Shown here: positions 1 to 9,271 of the stretch, in pieces
How positions within the stretch are numbered: position 1 is the first letter of the stretch
How the letters are laid out: every line of letters starts with the position of its first letter
NCBI GenBank assembly: GCA_018268755.1
Contig: JAFDVW010000009.1
Span: 186,001-250,000 of the forward strand
DNA: 64,000 nucleotides
Origin: Acidobacteriota bacterium
Lineage (GTDB): Bacteria; Acidobacteriota; Terriglobia; Terriglobales; Acidobacteriaceae
Direction: 5' to 3'
Notes under the pieces: model-generated
What the model saw: the letters and a program-made list of their open reading frames with translations, nothing else
Told to the model about the DNA's origin: nothing
Database searches by the model: none
Translations under genes and position numbers: made by a program

Positions 1-176
1 CCCCCGAAACATACAAAGCGGACAAGCCAGCGAGACCGGCGCCTTGAGACGGGACAAACGGTCCAGGGCCAGTCGTGGTACATCTTAGGGTCCGGGGACG
101 GCGGTGCCGCGATCAGCAAGCTATCGAATGGGGCCTGGGCCCAGGTTGGGGCCTTGAGCATGACACGGGAGAAAAG

Positions 177-1025
177 ATGAGCGCTTCGCCGCGACCAACA
201 TTCGACGGTCCTACTCACATTCCTTATGAGCAGGTGACCCGCCATGTCTGGGGAGATGCTACTTCGGGAGAAGTCATCGACTGGATTTATGTCTCCAGCT
301 CCAAAATCCATCAACTGGTGTTCTCCATTCCTTCAGGCGGCCATTTTCGCCACTCCGATAAGCACCGCACCGTGTTTGCCGCCGATGAGCTTTACTACGT
401 GATCTCCGGGACCTTCGTCATGACCAATCCGGAGACCGGCGAGGTCCACCGTCTTACCGCGGGAGAAGCCGCCTTTTTCCGCCGCGACACCTGGCACCAC
501 GGCTTTAACTGCGGCACCGAACCCTTGCGGGTCCTGGAATTCTTCGCGCCCCCGCCTTCGCAGGGCACCTCCAGCGCGTACGCCAAGACCAAACCCAACT
601 TGACGGAATTTCGTTACACCCAGAACGAATGGCTGGAAAAATGGCCGATGGAAAAGGCCGCGGCCGAGAATCGCTTTGCCATGAAAGTGCTGCGCGATTC
701 GGATATTCTGTGGCGCATGGAAGGCAAGGCCAGGCAGGCCCTGACCGGATTGCTGGTGTCCACCGACCATCTTACGGTGGGCAAAGTGTTCCTGCTGCCC
801 GGACAGGAATCCGAAGTGGAAGCCCACGGGGGCGATGAGAGCATTTACGTCCTGGAAGGCCAGGTCGCGCTGCGGGTGCAGGTGCCGGACGCCTCGCCCT
901 GGTATGAGCTGAAACCGGGAGACGGCTTTTTCCTGCCCCAGGGCACGCTCCATCAATATCGCAATCTCTCAGACAAGCCGGCGACTATTGTCTTTGGGGT
1001 CGCGCCCAAATATCTGCCCCGGTAG
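177..1025 (+). CDS. Bicupin (two cupin domains) protein
   Basis: A 282-residue protein with two cupin barrels, roughly residues 45-125 and 195-275. The first carries a typical cupin metal set, with His56, His59, His63, Glu71 and His107/108. The second has EAHGGDESIYVLEG and a late His in LHQY. No signal peptide is visible. I chose the ATG at 177 because GGGAG lies just upstream and the longer reading from 75 adds a non-cupin leader. It is the first gene of a plus-strand run leading to an isomerase, EamA transporters, an oxidoreductase and a ROK protein, so a role in sugar or sugar-acid turnover is likely. The substrate cannot be told from sequence. Confidence 0.8.
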   Translation: MSASPRPTFDGPTHIPYEQVTRHVWGDATSGEVIDWIYVSSSKIHQLVFSIPSGGHFRHSDKHRTVFAADELYYVISGTFVMTNPETGEVHRLTAGEAAFFRRDTWHHGFNCGTEPLRVLEFFAPPPSQGTSSAYAKTKPNLTEFRYTQNEWLEKWPMEKAAAENRFAMKVLRDSDILWRMEGKARQALTGLLVSTDHLTVGKVFLLPGQESEVEAHGGDESIYVLEGQVALRVQVPDASPWYELKPGDGFFLPQGTLHQYRNLSDKPATIVFGVAPKYLPR

Positions 1026-1076
1026 CCACAGCGCCGGGCACGTCGCCAAGCGGGTCGAGTTGCAAGGCAGGGACGC

Positions 1077-2045
1077 ATGAAGACAACTCCGCGTACACGC
1101 CGTGATTTCTTGTGCCACTCCCTGGCAGGTCTGGTGGCCGGATGTACGCTGGGCGGAACCAACCCGGTGCTCGCCATGGCTTCGCAAGCCAAGTCCCCCT
1201 ATGTGGACTTTCCCACCGAGCCACGCGCCCGCCTCGCCATTTCCAGCTGGTCGTTTCGCGACTACATCAAGACTCCGCGTGACGGTAATAAAAGCAAGCA
1301 GGCTCCCGGCATGGGCCTTCCCGAATTTGCCGCCTGGGTCAAGCGTGAATTCAACGTACCCGGAGTGGAGCCCTGGAACTATCATTTCGCCTCGCTCGAC
1401 CAGCCCTACCTATCGGCCTTTCGTGAGTCCAATGAGAAAGCCGGCGTGCGCATCGTCAACATCGCGGTCGATAATGTCCACAGCTACTACGCCGCCGACC
1501 CCGCCGTGCGCCGCCAGGCCCTCGAGAACGGCAAGGCCTGGGTGGATGCCGCGCAAAAACTGAATGCGGTCAGCATACGGACTTCCATCGCCAAAGCCAA
1601 AAATGCACAGCCCGAAGTGGCCATCGTGGCCGCCCAACTCAAGGAACTCGCCGACTATGCCGCTGAGCGAAACGTCGTGGTAAATCTGGAAAACGACAAC
1701 TTAGTCAGTGAAGACGCATTTTTCCTGGCAAAAGTGATTGATAAAGTGGACCATCCCTTTCTTCACGCTCTGCCCGATTTCTGCAATTCCATGCAGACGC
1801 GCAATGAAAAGTTCAATTACGATGCCCTGACCCAGCTCTTTGCCCGCGCTTACAACATTTGTCACGTCAAACAGTTCGAAGGTACTCCGGACGGAAAAAC
1901 CGTCAGCATTGATCTGCCCAGGGTCTTCGCCATCCTGAAAGCCAGCCACTACAAGGGCTTCTTCTCGATGGAATGGGAGGGCGACGGTCCGCCCCACGAG
2001 GGCACGCGTCAACTGCTCAAGGCTTGCGAGGACAATCTGCGGTGA
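1077..2045 (+). CDS. Tat-exported sugar phosphate isomerase/epimerase-like TIM barrel protein
   Basis: This 322-residue protein belongs to the xylose-isomerase-like TIM-barrel family (sugar phosphate isomerase/epimerase). Its N-terminus has a twin-arginine motif (TRRDFL, residues 7-12), then a hydrophobic stretch and LVAGC with Cys23 as a possible lipobox, so it is probably exported folded and perhaps lipid anchored. Family metal ligands fit Glu205 (NLENDN), Asp234 (DFCNS), His263 (CHVKQFEG) and Glu299 (SMEWEG). It lies 51 bp after the cupin gene, and its stop overlaps the next start. A periplasmic location for this enzyme fits extracytoplasmic sugar processing. Exact isomerase or epimerase activity is unknown. 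Confidence 0.8.
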   Translation: MKTTPRTRRDFLCHSLAGLVAGCTLGGTNPVLAMASQAKSPYVDFPTEPRARLAISSWSFRDYIKTPRDGNKSKQAPGMGLPEFAAWVKREFNVPGVEPWNYHFASLDQPYLSAFRESNEKAGVRIVNIAVDNVHSYYAADPAVRRQALENGKAWVDAAQKLNAVSIRTSIAKAKNAQPEVAIVAAQLKELADYAAERNVVVNLENDNLVSEDAFFLAKVIDKVDHPFLHALPDFCNSMQTRNEKFNYDALTQLFARAYNICHVKQFEGTPDGKTVSIDLPRVFAILKASHYKGFFSMEWEGDGPPHEGTRQLLKACEDNLR

Positions 2046-2494
2046 GCGAGCCCAAGGCCAGCACATTTTCCGCAACCCTCCGCACTCGCTGGTTCTGGTG
2101 CTCGATCCTCACCATCCTGGGCTGGGCCGGCTGGGCCCTGCTGCTCAAAATTGGCTCCCTGGAAATTCCCAGTGAGCCGTCGCTTTTCGTGCAGACGGCC
2201 GGCATGGTCCCGTTGGCTGTGGTGCTGGTGTTTTCCCGATCGGTACGCGGCCCGCAGGACAAAAAGGGCATCGGCTATTCCCTGCTGAATGGCATTATCA
2301 CCGGGGTGGGGATTTTCTGTTTGCTGGCGGCCTACCGCAGCGGAGGCAATACCTCTGTGGTGGCGGTGACCACCGCCCTCTACCCGCTGGTGACTTTTGC
2401 TTTGGCAGTACCGCTGTTGAAGGAAAAACTGAATAAGTCGCAGATCGCCGGCTTAATTCTGGCAACCTTGTCGATTGTGATCTTTTCGCAGTAG
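2042..2494 (+). CDS. Half-size EamA/DMT-family transporter (first of a pair)
   Basis: A 150-residue membrane protein of the drug/metabolite transporter (EamA) type. It has about four to five hydrophobic helices, starting with FWCSILTILGWAGWALLL and ending with AGLILATLSIVIF. A full EamA transporter has ten helices, so this is a half unit. The GTG start at 2042 overlaps the upstream TGA as GTGA, indicating translational coupling with the isomerase gene. The following gene is a second half-size EamA protein, so the two probably act as a heterodimer. A metabolite (sugar or sugar-derived) is a reasonable substrate guess from context only. Confidence 0.75.
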   Translation: MSEPKASTFSATLRTRWFWCSILTILGWAGWALLLKIGSLEIPSEPSLFVQTAGMVPLAVVLVFSRSVRGPQDKKGIGYSLLNGIITGVGIFCLLAAYRSGGNTSVVAVTTALYPLVTFALAVPLLKEKLNKSQIAGLILATLSIVIFSQ

Positions 2495-2506
2495 GGATTG
2501 GCATCC

Positions 2507-2923
2507 ATGCATATTGCGGCCTGGCTCGGCTTCACCATCCTGGCGCTGATCTGTTTCGGCGTCGTCGGCCTCTTGCAAAAGCTCTCGACGGACCTGATCT
2601 CCGCCGAGTCCGCGCTTCTCTGGCTGATTGCCGGTTTTGTGCTACTCGAGCCTTTTGTCTATCCCGGGCGCTCCATCTTGCAATACTCCCCACGCAGCAT
2701 CGCCATCATCTTTGTGGCCGGTATTCTCAATGCATTGGGCAGCTGGGCCATCCTGGCGGCGATGAAAAGCGGCGGCAAAGCCTCCGTCGTGGTCCCGCTC
2801 ACCGCAATCTATCCCATGGTGGTGTGCGTACTGGGTCCCTTGCTCCTGCATGAGCACATTACTTCCAAACAAGGTGTTGGCATTGCCTTCGGTCTGGCGG
2901 CCATTTTTCTGCTGGCCAGATGA
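2507..2923 (+). CDS. Half-size EamA/DMT-family transporter (second of a pair)
   Basis: A 138-residue membrane protein with about four to five helices, resembling the second half of an EamA transporter. Features include ILNALGSWAILAAMKSGG and a C-terminal VGIAFGLAAIFLLAR. I prefer the ATG at 2507, preceded by AGGGA at about 9 bp, over the TTG at 2498. It follows the first half unit by 12 bp and its stop overlaps the next ORF's first ATG (ATGA). The two halves share the motif (R/K)SGGxxSVV, suggesting they arose from one duplicated unit. The likely function is heterodimeric transport of a small metabolite. The substrate is unknown. Confidence 0.75.
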   Translation: MHIAAWLGFTILALICFGVVGLLQKLSTDLISAESALLWLIAGFVLLEPFVYPGRSILQYSPRSIAIIFVAGILNALGSWAILAAMKSGGKASVVVPLTAIYPMVVCVLGPLLLHEHITSKQGVGIAFGLAAIFLLAR

Positions 2924-4086
2924 CTTACGATCCACCAGGAAAGGATTGCAGCCCGGGCATGACCAAGAACTCCAATCAACTCCCTCCGCCCGTCCGAATC
3001 GGCATCGTGGGATGTGGCAATGTCATGGATGGCGCCTACATGCCCCTGATCCAGCGCCTGCAAAGCAAGGGCGCCGTGCAGGTGGTGGGCGCTTCCCACA
3101 CCAGCCGTGAGCGCTGTCAGGCGGTGCTCGACAAGTGGGAGATCCCGCAGTACTTTTCCACCTACGAAGAACTCTGCCACTCGCCCGCCATCGATCTGGT
3201 CGTGGTTCTGACTTCCATGCCCTCGCATGCCGCCATTGCCCGGGAAGCGTTGCGCAGCGGCAAGCACGTGATGGTCGAGAAGCCGCTGGCGGTGAAGTTG
3301 GAAGATGCCCAGGAATTGCTTCGTCTGGCCCAGACCTCCGCGCAATATCTGGTGTGCGCTCCCTTCGTGACCCTGAGCCCCACCTTCCAGATCATGCGCG
3401 AGCGGGTCAATGCCGGAGACATTGGCAAAGTATGCCTGGCGCGAGCCCGCTATGGCTGGTCCGGCCCCGATTGGTCGGATTGGTTTTACCGCCCCGGCAG
3501 TGGGCCAATTTTCGACCTCGCCGTCTACACCATCACCACCCTCACCGGAATTCTGGGCCCCGTTCGCCGCGTCACTGCCATGATGGGGACGGCGCAGCCG
3601 GAGCGCGTCATTAACGGCAAGACCATCAAGGTGGAAATTGAAGACAACGCGCAAATCCTTCTGGATTTCGGCCGGGCCGTCTTTGCCGTGGTCACCTCCG
3701 GCTTCACCATCCAGAAATACCGCTCTCCGGCGGTGGAGCTTTACGGGACCCAAGGCACCATCCAGATGCTGGGCGACGACTGGGCCCCGGAAGGATACGA
3801 GCTCTGGCAGAACAGCGTAGGGGCCTGGCAAACTTACTATGAGACCGATCCCCACTGGCAATGGACCGAAGGCCTACGGCATCTGGTGGAGTGCATTCAC
3901 CGCGGCAAACGGCCGCTGGTCACGCCGGAACATGCCTATCATGTGCTGGAAATCATGTTGCGGGCGCAGACGGCCGGACGTACCGGACAGGCACAGGACA
4001 TCGAAAGCTCCTTCACCCTAACCAAAGTGGAACCGGCATCGGAAGCGGAAGCGGCGCACCGCGTGCACGACCGAAGAAGAGAGTAG
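2920..4086 (+). CDS. Gfo/Idh/MocA family oxidoreductase
   Basis: A 388-residue NAD(P)-dependent dehydrogenase of the Gfo/Idh/MocA family. The N-terminal Rossmann fold shows GIVGCGN (residues 28-34). The conserved EKP motif sits at residues 120-122 (MVEKPLAVK), with Lys121 the usual catalytic residue. The C-terminal alpha/beta domain follows. Such enzymes oxidise or reduce sugars, inositols and related polyols. There is no signal peptide, so it is cytoplasmic, unlike the exported isomerase two genes upstream. The start at 2920 overlaps the preceding stop. An ATG at 2959, 14 bp after AGGAAAGG, is an alternative that leaves the Rossmann fold intact. Confidence 0.85.
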   Translation: MTYDPPGKDCSPGMTKNSNQLPPPVRIGIVGCGNVMDGAYMPLIQRLQSKGAVQVVGASHTSRERCQAVLDKWEIPQYFSTYEELCHSPAIDLVVVLTSMPSHAAIAREALRSGKHVMVEKPLAVKLEDAQELLRLAQTSAQYLVCAPFVTLSPTFQIMRERVNAGDIGKVCLARARYGWSGPDWSDWFYRPGSGPIFDLAVYTITTLTGILGPVRRVTAMMGTAQPERVINGKTIKVEIEDNAQILLDFGRAVFAVVTSGFTIQKYRSPAVELYGTQGTIQMLGDDWAPEGYELWQNSVGAWQTYYETDPHWQWTEGLRHLVECIHRGKRPLVTPEHAYHVLEIMLRAQTAGRTGQAQDIESSFTLTKVEPASEAEAAHRVHDRRRE

Positions 4087-4089
4087 AGC

Positions 4090-5046
4090 ATGCCCGTGTC
4101 CTCACGATCAGAAGCGCCGATGGATCCTCTTCAAAGCGAAGCTTGCGCGATTGGCGTTGATCTGGGCGGGACCAAAATCGCCGCCGGGCTGGTGTCATTT
4201 CCCTCGGCCAAAATTCTCGTCAAGGAAATCATCCCCACGCTTCCCGCGCGCGGCGGCCAGGCCGTGCTCGAGGACACCATCGCCCTGGCGCAGCGTCTGA
4301 AAAGTCAGGCCGCAGCGTTCGGCCTTTCCGTCCTGGGCATCGGTCTCGGCATCGCTGAGCTGGTCAACCGCGAAGGCAAAATCACCAGCGAGTATCTTTT
4401 TAATTGGCGCTCCCTGCCCGCCCGGGAAGCCCTCTCTCAAGTCGCGCCCACTCTTTTCGAGTCGGATGCGCGCGCTCCCGCGGTCGCCGAGGCCCATTTC
4501 GGCAGCGGGAAGAGTTTCCAAAATTTCGTTTACGTCACGGTCGGCACCGGCATCAGTTACTGTCTGGTGCTGGACAAAAAACCTTATCTCGGGGCGCATG
4601 GCCACGCCATCATCCTGGCCAGCGGCGCGCTCACTTCGCGCTGCGAGCAATGCGGCGCGGTACAGCACCAGGTGCTCGAGGAGTTTGCCGCCGGACCTTC
4701 TCTGGTGCGCCGCTATGCCGAACACTCGGGACGCCCGGTCACCAGCGGCCAGGAAGTCACCGCGGCCGCCGCGGCCGGCGATGCCATTGCCACTGAAGTC
4801 GTGCGCTCTTCCGGAGAAGCCCTGGGAAACAGCCTCGGCTTTCTCATCAACGTGCTCGATCCGGAAGCGGTCGTGGTGGGAGGCGGGCTGGGGACAGCCA
4901 GCGGATTGTACTGGGACACCTTCGTCGCGGCCACGCGCCGGCACATCTGGTCGGAGGTTTCGAGAGATCTGCCCATCCTCAAAGCCGGACTCGGCCCCGA
5001 TGCCGGCTTGATCGGCGCTGCAGCCGTCGCCTGGAAGAATCTCTGA
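4090..5046 (+). CDS. Divergent ROK-family sugar kinase/regulator-like protein
   Basis: A 318-residue ROK-family protein. DLGGTK (residues 24-29) is the N-terminal phosphate-binding loop. ESDARAP around 124-130 replaces the usual ENDAN, but keeps the putative catalytic Asp126. TVGTGISY replaces the usual glycine-rich GTGVGGG. The family zinc motif (GH...CxCGxxGCxE) is degraded: Gly-His at 171-172 and CEQC at 185-188 remain, but the third Cys is missing. There is no DNA-binding domain, so a sugar kinase role is the default. Altered substrate or loss of activity is possible. An alternative ATG lies at 4120. It is the last gene of the plus-strand catabolic operon. Confidence 0.75.
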   Translation: MPVSSRSEAPMDPLQSEACAIGVDLGGTKIAAGLVSFPSAKILVKEIIPTLPARGGQAVLEDTIALAQRLKSQAAAFGLSVLGIGLGIAELVNREGKITSEYLFNWRSLPAREALSQVAPTLFESDARAPAVAEAHFGSGKSFQNFVYVTVGTGISYCLVLDKKPYLGAHGHAIILASGALTSRCEQCGAVQHQVLEEFAAGPSLVRRYAEHSGRPVTSGQEVTAAAAAGDAIATEVVRSSGEALGNSLGFLINVLDPEAVVVGGGLGTASGLYWDTFVAATRRHIWSEVSRDLPILKAGLGPDAGLIGAAAVAWKNL

Positions 5047-5097
5047 CTTCTCGATTTCCGCTAAAATCAACATCCCCGCCCTGCCGCAAAGAACGCG

Positions 5098-5122
5098 GTG
5101 AAAGACACTCAAATGTCTTCAC
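5098..5122. terminator. Weak hairpin between convergent operons
   Basis: GTGAA-A-GACA pairs with TGTC-TTCAC around a six-base loop, with a single bulged A, between the converging ROK and beta-propeller genes. A partly T-rich stretch follows on the plus strand. It overlaps the stop of the minus-strand gene. It could serve as a weak bidirectional terminator, but there is no solid U-tract. Confidence 0.35.
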
Positions 5123-6186
5123 TTCCCTTTCACCAGCTCCAGCTTGATGGGGTAAGTCTGGTTCGACCACCACTGCGGCACATACAGGGATCCCTGTGCG
5201 TCCACATAGACGTCGTGCGGATGGCGGAATGTATCGTTGTAGACTTCAATTGGTTGCAGCTTACCCTCGCGATAAACTGCCGGTTCTCCGCCCACCACGG
5301 AAACCACCCGGTCGGCGGCATCAAGAATCAGAATCATCCCATTCAGGCTGGCGATGGCAATGTAGTGTTCGTAACGGCCGCCGGCCAGTTTGGGAAACTG
5401 CGCCACGTTGCTGGGCCGGGCGCCGGGGACAGGGACGCTTCGCAGCAACTCCCCCGAAAAAGAAAACCACTTCAGCGTTTCATTTCCCCGGTCGCACACC
5501 AAAAGCGAGGGTTTACCCGAGCGTGTATCCATCCATACCGCGTGGGGCTCATTGAGATTTTCGGGCGCAGGCCCCACGCCGCCGAAACTCGCGATGTACT
5601 TCCCTTGCGGATCGAAGTGGTGCACGAAGCTTGAACCATAGCCGTCGCTGATAAAGAACTCTCCCTCAGAAGTAAAGGCGCAGTTCGTGGGATGGTATTG
5701 ATTGATATTAGGATATTTGGCCGCAACGGCATCCGGCCCGGTCCGGCGCACCAGGGTTCCATCACCGCGATGAACGGCAACGCACTGCAAATCGTGGTCG
5801 GTGATCCAATACAGATCTTCGCCTTGATGGTCCTGGATCTCCAGGCCATGCGCCGCGGGATAACGTGTCTCCCAGGCGGACAGAAGTTTTCCCTGCTTGT
5901 TATAGGCAATCAGATTGTTGTGCGTATCGTTGGTGAGCATCACGATGCGGCCATTTCGATCTTCGGTCATGCCATGGCAATCTTTGACCGGATAACGCGA
6001 GCGGTCGAGCACTCCCCAATGGCGGACGGCGCGATAGCGCAACTCACCCTGTCCCAGAATCTCTTCTTCACAGGCCCCGCTTGGCGTTTCCGCCAAGAGC
6101 GGCGCCCCGCCAGCCAGCACGCCTGCGCTACCCAGCACTGTGGCGCTCTTCAAAAGTGAACGGCGGGAAATATTCATCTTATTCAT
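5119..6186 (-). CDS. Tat-exported NHL/6-bladed beta-propeller-like protein
   Basis: A 355-residue exported protein that opens with a twin-arginine signal (ISRRSLLK, Arg8-Arg9) and a hydrophobic Ala/Gly-rich segment. The body has repeated blade-like units such as PHDVYVDAQGSLYVPQW and PHAVWMDTRSGKPSLLVCD, typical of NHL or 6-bladed propeller proteins. I chose the ATG at 6186 because AAGGGG lies 6 bp upstream. An ATG at 6177 is also possible. It is the last gene of the minus-strand PSD1-DUF1501-cytochrome operon, 58 bp after the cytochrome gene. Propellers of this type bind ligands or partners. No catalytic residue set is evident. Confidence 0.75.
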   Translation of the reverse strand: MNKMNISRRSLLKSATVLGSAGVLAGGAPLLAETPSGACEEEILGQGELRYRAVRHWGVLDRSRYPVKDCHGMTEDRNGRIVMLTNDTHNNLIAYNKQGKLLSAWETRYPAAHGLEIQDHQGEDLYWITDHDLQCVAVHRGDGTLVRRTGPDAVAAKYPNINQYHPTNCAFTSEGEFFISDGYGSSFVHHFDPQGKYIASFGGVGPAPENLNEPHAVWMDTRSGKPSLLVCDRGNETLKWFSFSGELLRSVPVPGARPSNVAQFPKLAGGRYEHYIAIASLNGMILILDAADRVVSVVGGEPAVYREGKLQPIEVYNDTFRHPHDVYVDAQGSLYVPQWWSNQTYPIKLELVKGK

Positions 6187-6244
6187 GCAAGCCCCTTTTG
6201 GCCTTTCCCAACTCTCGGTCTTTCTGAAACTGGAAACCTGAAGC

Positions 6245-7693
6245 TCAAAATATGAGTTTGTGCCCAAGTTCCTGCGGCACGGCGGAAGCCGGAGAAATCT
6301 TCGTGCTCCCCACATACACGCGTTTCAAGCTGGGCATCCGCGCCAGCGCCGCTAAAGCCGCGGGCGTCACCTGCGTGTCAAATAGACTGAGCGACTCCAA
6401 CTTCTGCAGCGAGGTCAGCGCCTGCACCGTCGCGTCCGTTGTGGAGGTATGCATCAGACGCAGCGTCCGCAGGTTCTTCATCCCGGCCATCGCGCTGGCG
6501 GAGTGGCCGGTAATGGCGGTGCTGGAAAAATCGGCCAGCACAATCCGCTCCGCCAGGGGCGCCAGCGCCGCGACCTGTTCGTCTCCAAAGCGGGCCCGCA
6601 TCCAGGCGGCCTGCACCGTGAGTTGCGCTGAACCGCGCGACTCGTAGCCGACGACATTCGGCAATTTTTGCTGGAGCTGCGCGACGGCGGATGCAAGCTG
6701 CGCCCGTTCCGCGCTGACCGCCGCGGGGCTTATCTCGAGAATGGTCACCTCAACCGGCGCCCCAGCCACCGGCGTCGGCGCTCCGCCCGGGTTGGGCTGG
6801 GTGGCCGACGCACCGCCCGCAATCCACTGCTCGATCACGGCTATTTCAGCGGGAGAAAGCGGCCGCCTGTTCTCAGGCGGCATGGCGTCCTCGTCCCCCG
6901 GCGGCAGCGTGATGCGGCGGAACAATTCGCTGCTTTTGGCGTCTCCGGGTTTGAGGACCGCCCCATGCTTCCCGCCGCGCATGAGCCCGGAAAAACTGTC
7001 CAGGCGAAGCCCGGCCTTCTGTTTGCTGGGCCCGTGGCAGGTTACACAGTGTTGCTCAAAGATGGGACGGAGCTGTGCCCCATACCATGTGCCGGCGTCT
7101 ACCGCGGAAGAAGAACCCGCGGCCTCCTTCCCCGGAACGCCCAGCCAGTTCCGCAGGGGAGACGGCAGAAGTTCGGTCAGATGGTTCTCGCCATGAGTCA
7201 ACTGGCCGCCACGATAGCCGGTGAATGACGCTGCCAGCACGGCCAAAGCCAGGGCCCCCAGATACAACCGCTCGCGGGCTGGATTTCGCCGCAGCACCCA
7301 GCACACCCACGACAGAGCTCCCACCGCCACCGCTCCCCACATGTGCTGTGTGATGGTGGTCCCCGCATAACCACCGGCGCGCGCCAGACACCAGCCCAGG
7401 CCGGCCGCCGCTATGGCCCCCACCAACGTGACGCCCAGCGTGAACCGCGCTGCAGCCTGGACATGGGAGAACTTCGGATTTCTTCCCGCGATCTCCAGTA
7501 GGGGAAGAAAGATGAGCAGCGCAATAGGCAGATGGACCGACAGCGGATGCAGCCGTCCCAACAATTCCAGGAATTGCGCGTGGTTGTTTCCGTCCGGCGG
7601 CGCCACCAACAGAAGGACGGCCAGCAATACCAGAGCAGCGCCGGTATAAACGGCAAAAAGAAGTTCCGCGGAATATTTTGCCCGGTCCTTCAT
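6245..7693 (-). CDS. Membrane-anchored c-type cytochrome domain protein with LRR-like tail
   Basis: A 482-residue protein with three parts. Residues 13-160 hold about five membrane helices of a DUF2231-like region, with His49 and His54 within the helical bundle. Residues 205-300 are a Planctomycete-type cytochrome c domain with CVTCH at 216-220 and a likely distal Met271 in DEDAMPPENRR. Residues 390-475 are leucine-rich repeats (NLRTLRLMHTSTTDAT and similar). It probably carries electrons at the cytoplasmic membrane with the heme in the periplasm. It lies 40 bp downstream of the DUF1501 gene in the same operon. The combination suggests an electron acceptor for the neighbouring exported enzymes, which is inference. 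Confidence 0.8.
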   Translation of the reverse strand: MKDRAKYSAELLFAVYTGAALVLLAVLLLVAPPDGNNHAQFLELLGRLHPLSVHLPIALLIFLPLLEIAGRNPKFSHVQAAARFTLGVTLVGAIAAAGLGWCLARAGGYAGTTITQHMWGAVAVGALSWVCWVLRRNPARERLYLGALALAVLAASFTGYRGGQLTHGENHLTELLPSPLRNWLGVPGKEAAGSSSAVDAGTWYGAQLRPIFEQHCVTCHGPSKQKAGLRLDSFSGLMRGGKHGAVLKPGDAKSSELFRRITLPPGDEDAMPPENRRPLSPAEIAVIEQWIAGGASATQPNPGGAPTPVAGAPVEVTILEISPAAVSAERAQLASAVAQLQQKLPNVVGYESRGSAQLTVQAAWMRARFGDEQVAALAPLAERIVLADFSSTAITGHSASAMAGMKNLRTLRLMHTSTTDATVQALTSLQKLESLSLFDTQVTPAALAALARMPSLKRVYVGSTKISPASAVPQELGHKLIF

Positions 7694-7733
7694 CCCGGAT
7701 GAGGCCCCCGGAAAGCGCCGGAAAAATCCGTCC

Positions 7734-9266
<1,533 letters not shown>

Positions 9267-9271
9267 GGGAC

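Noticed and set aside
1-176. Left-edge sequence
   Set aside because: No end of an upstream gene, tRNA or promoter could be supported.
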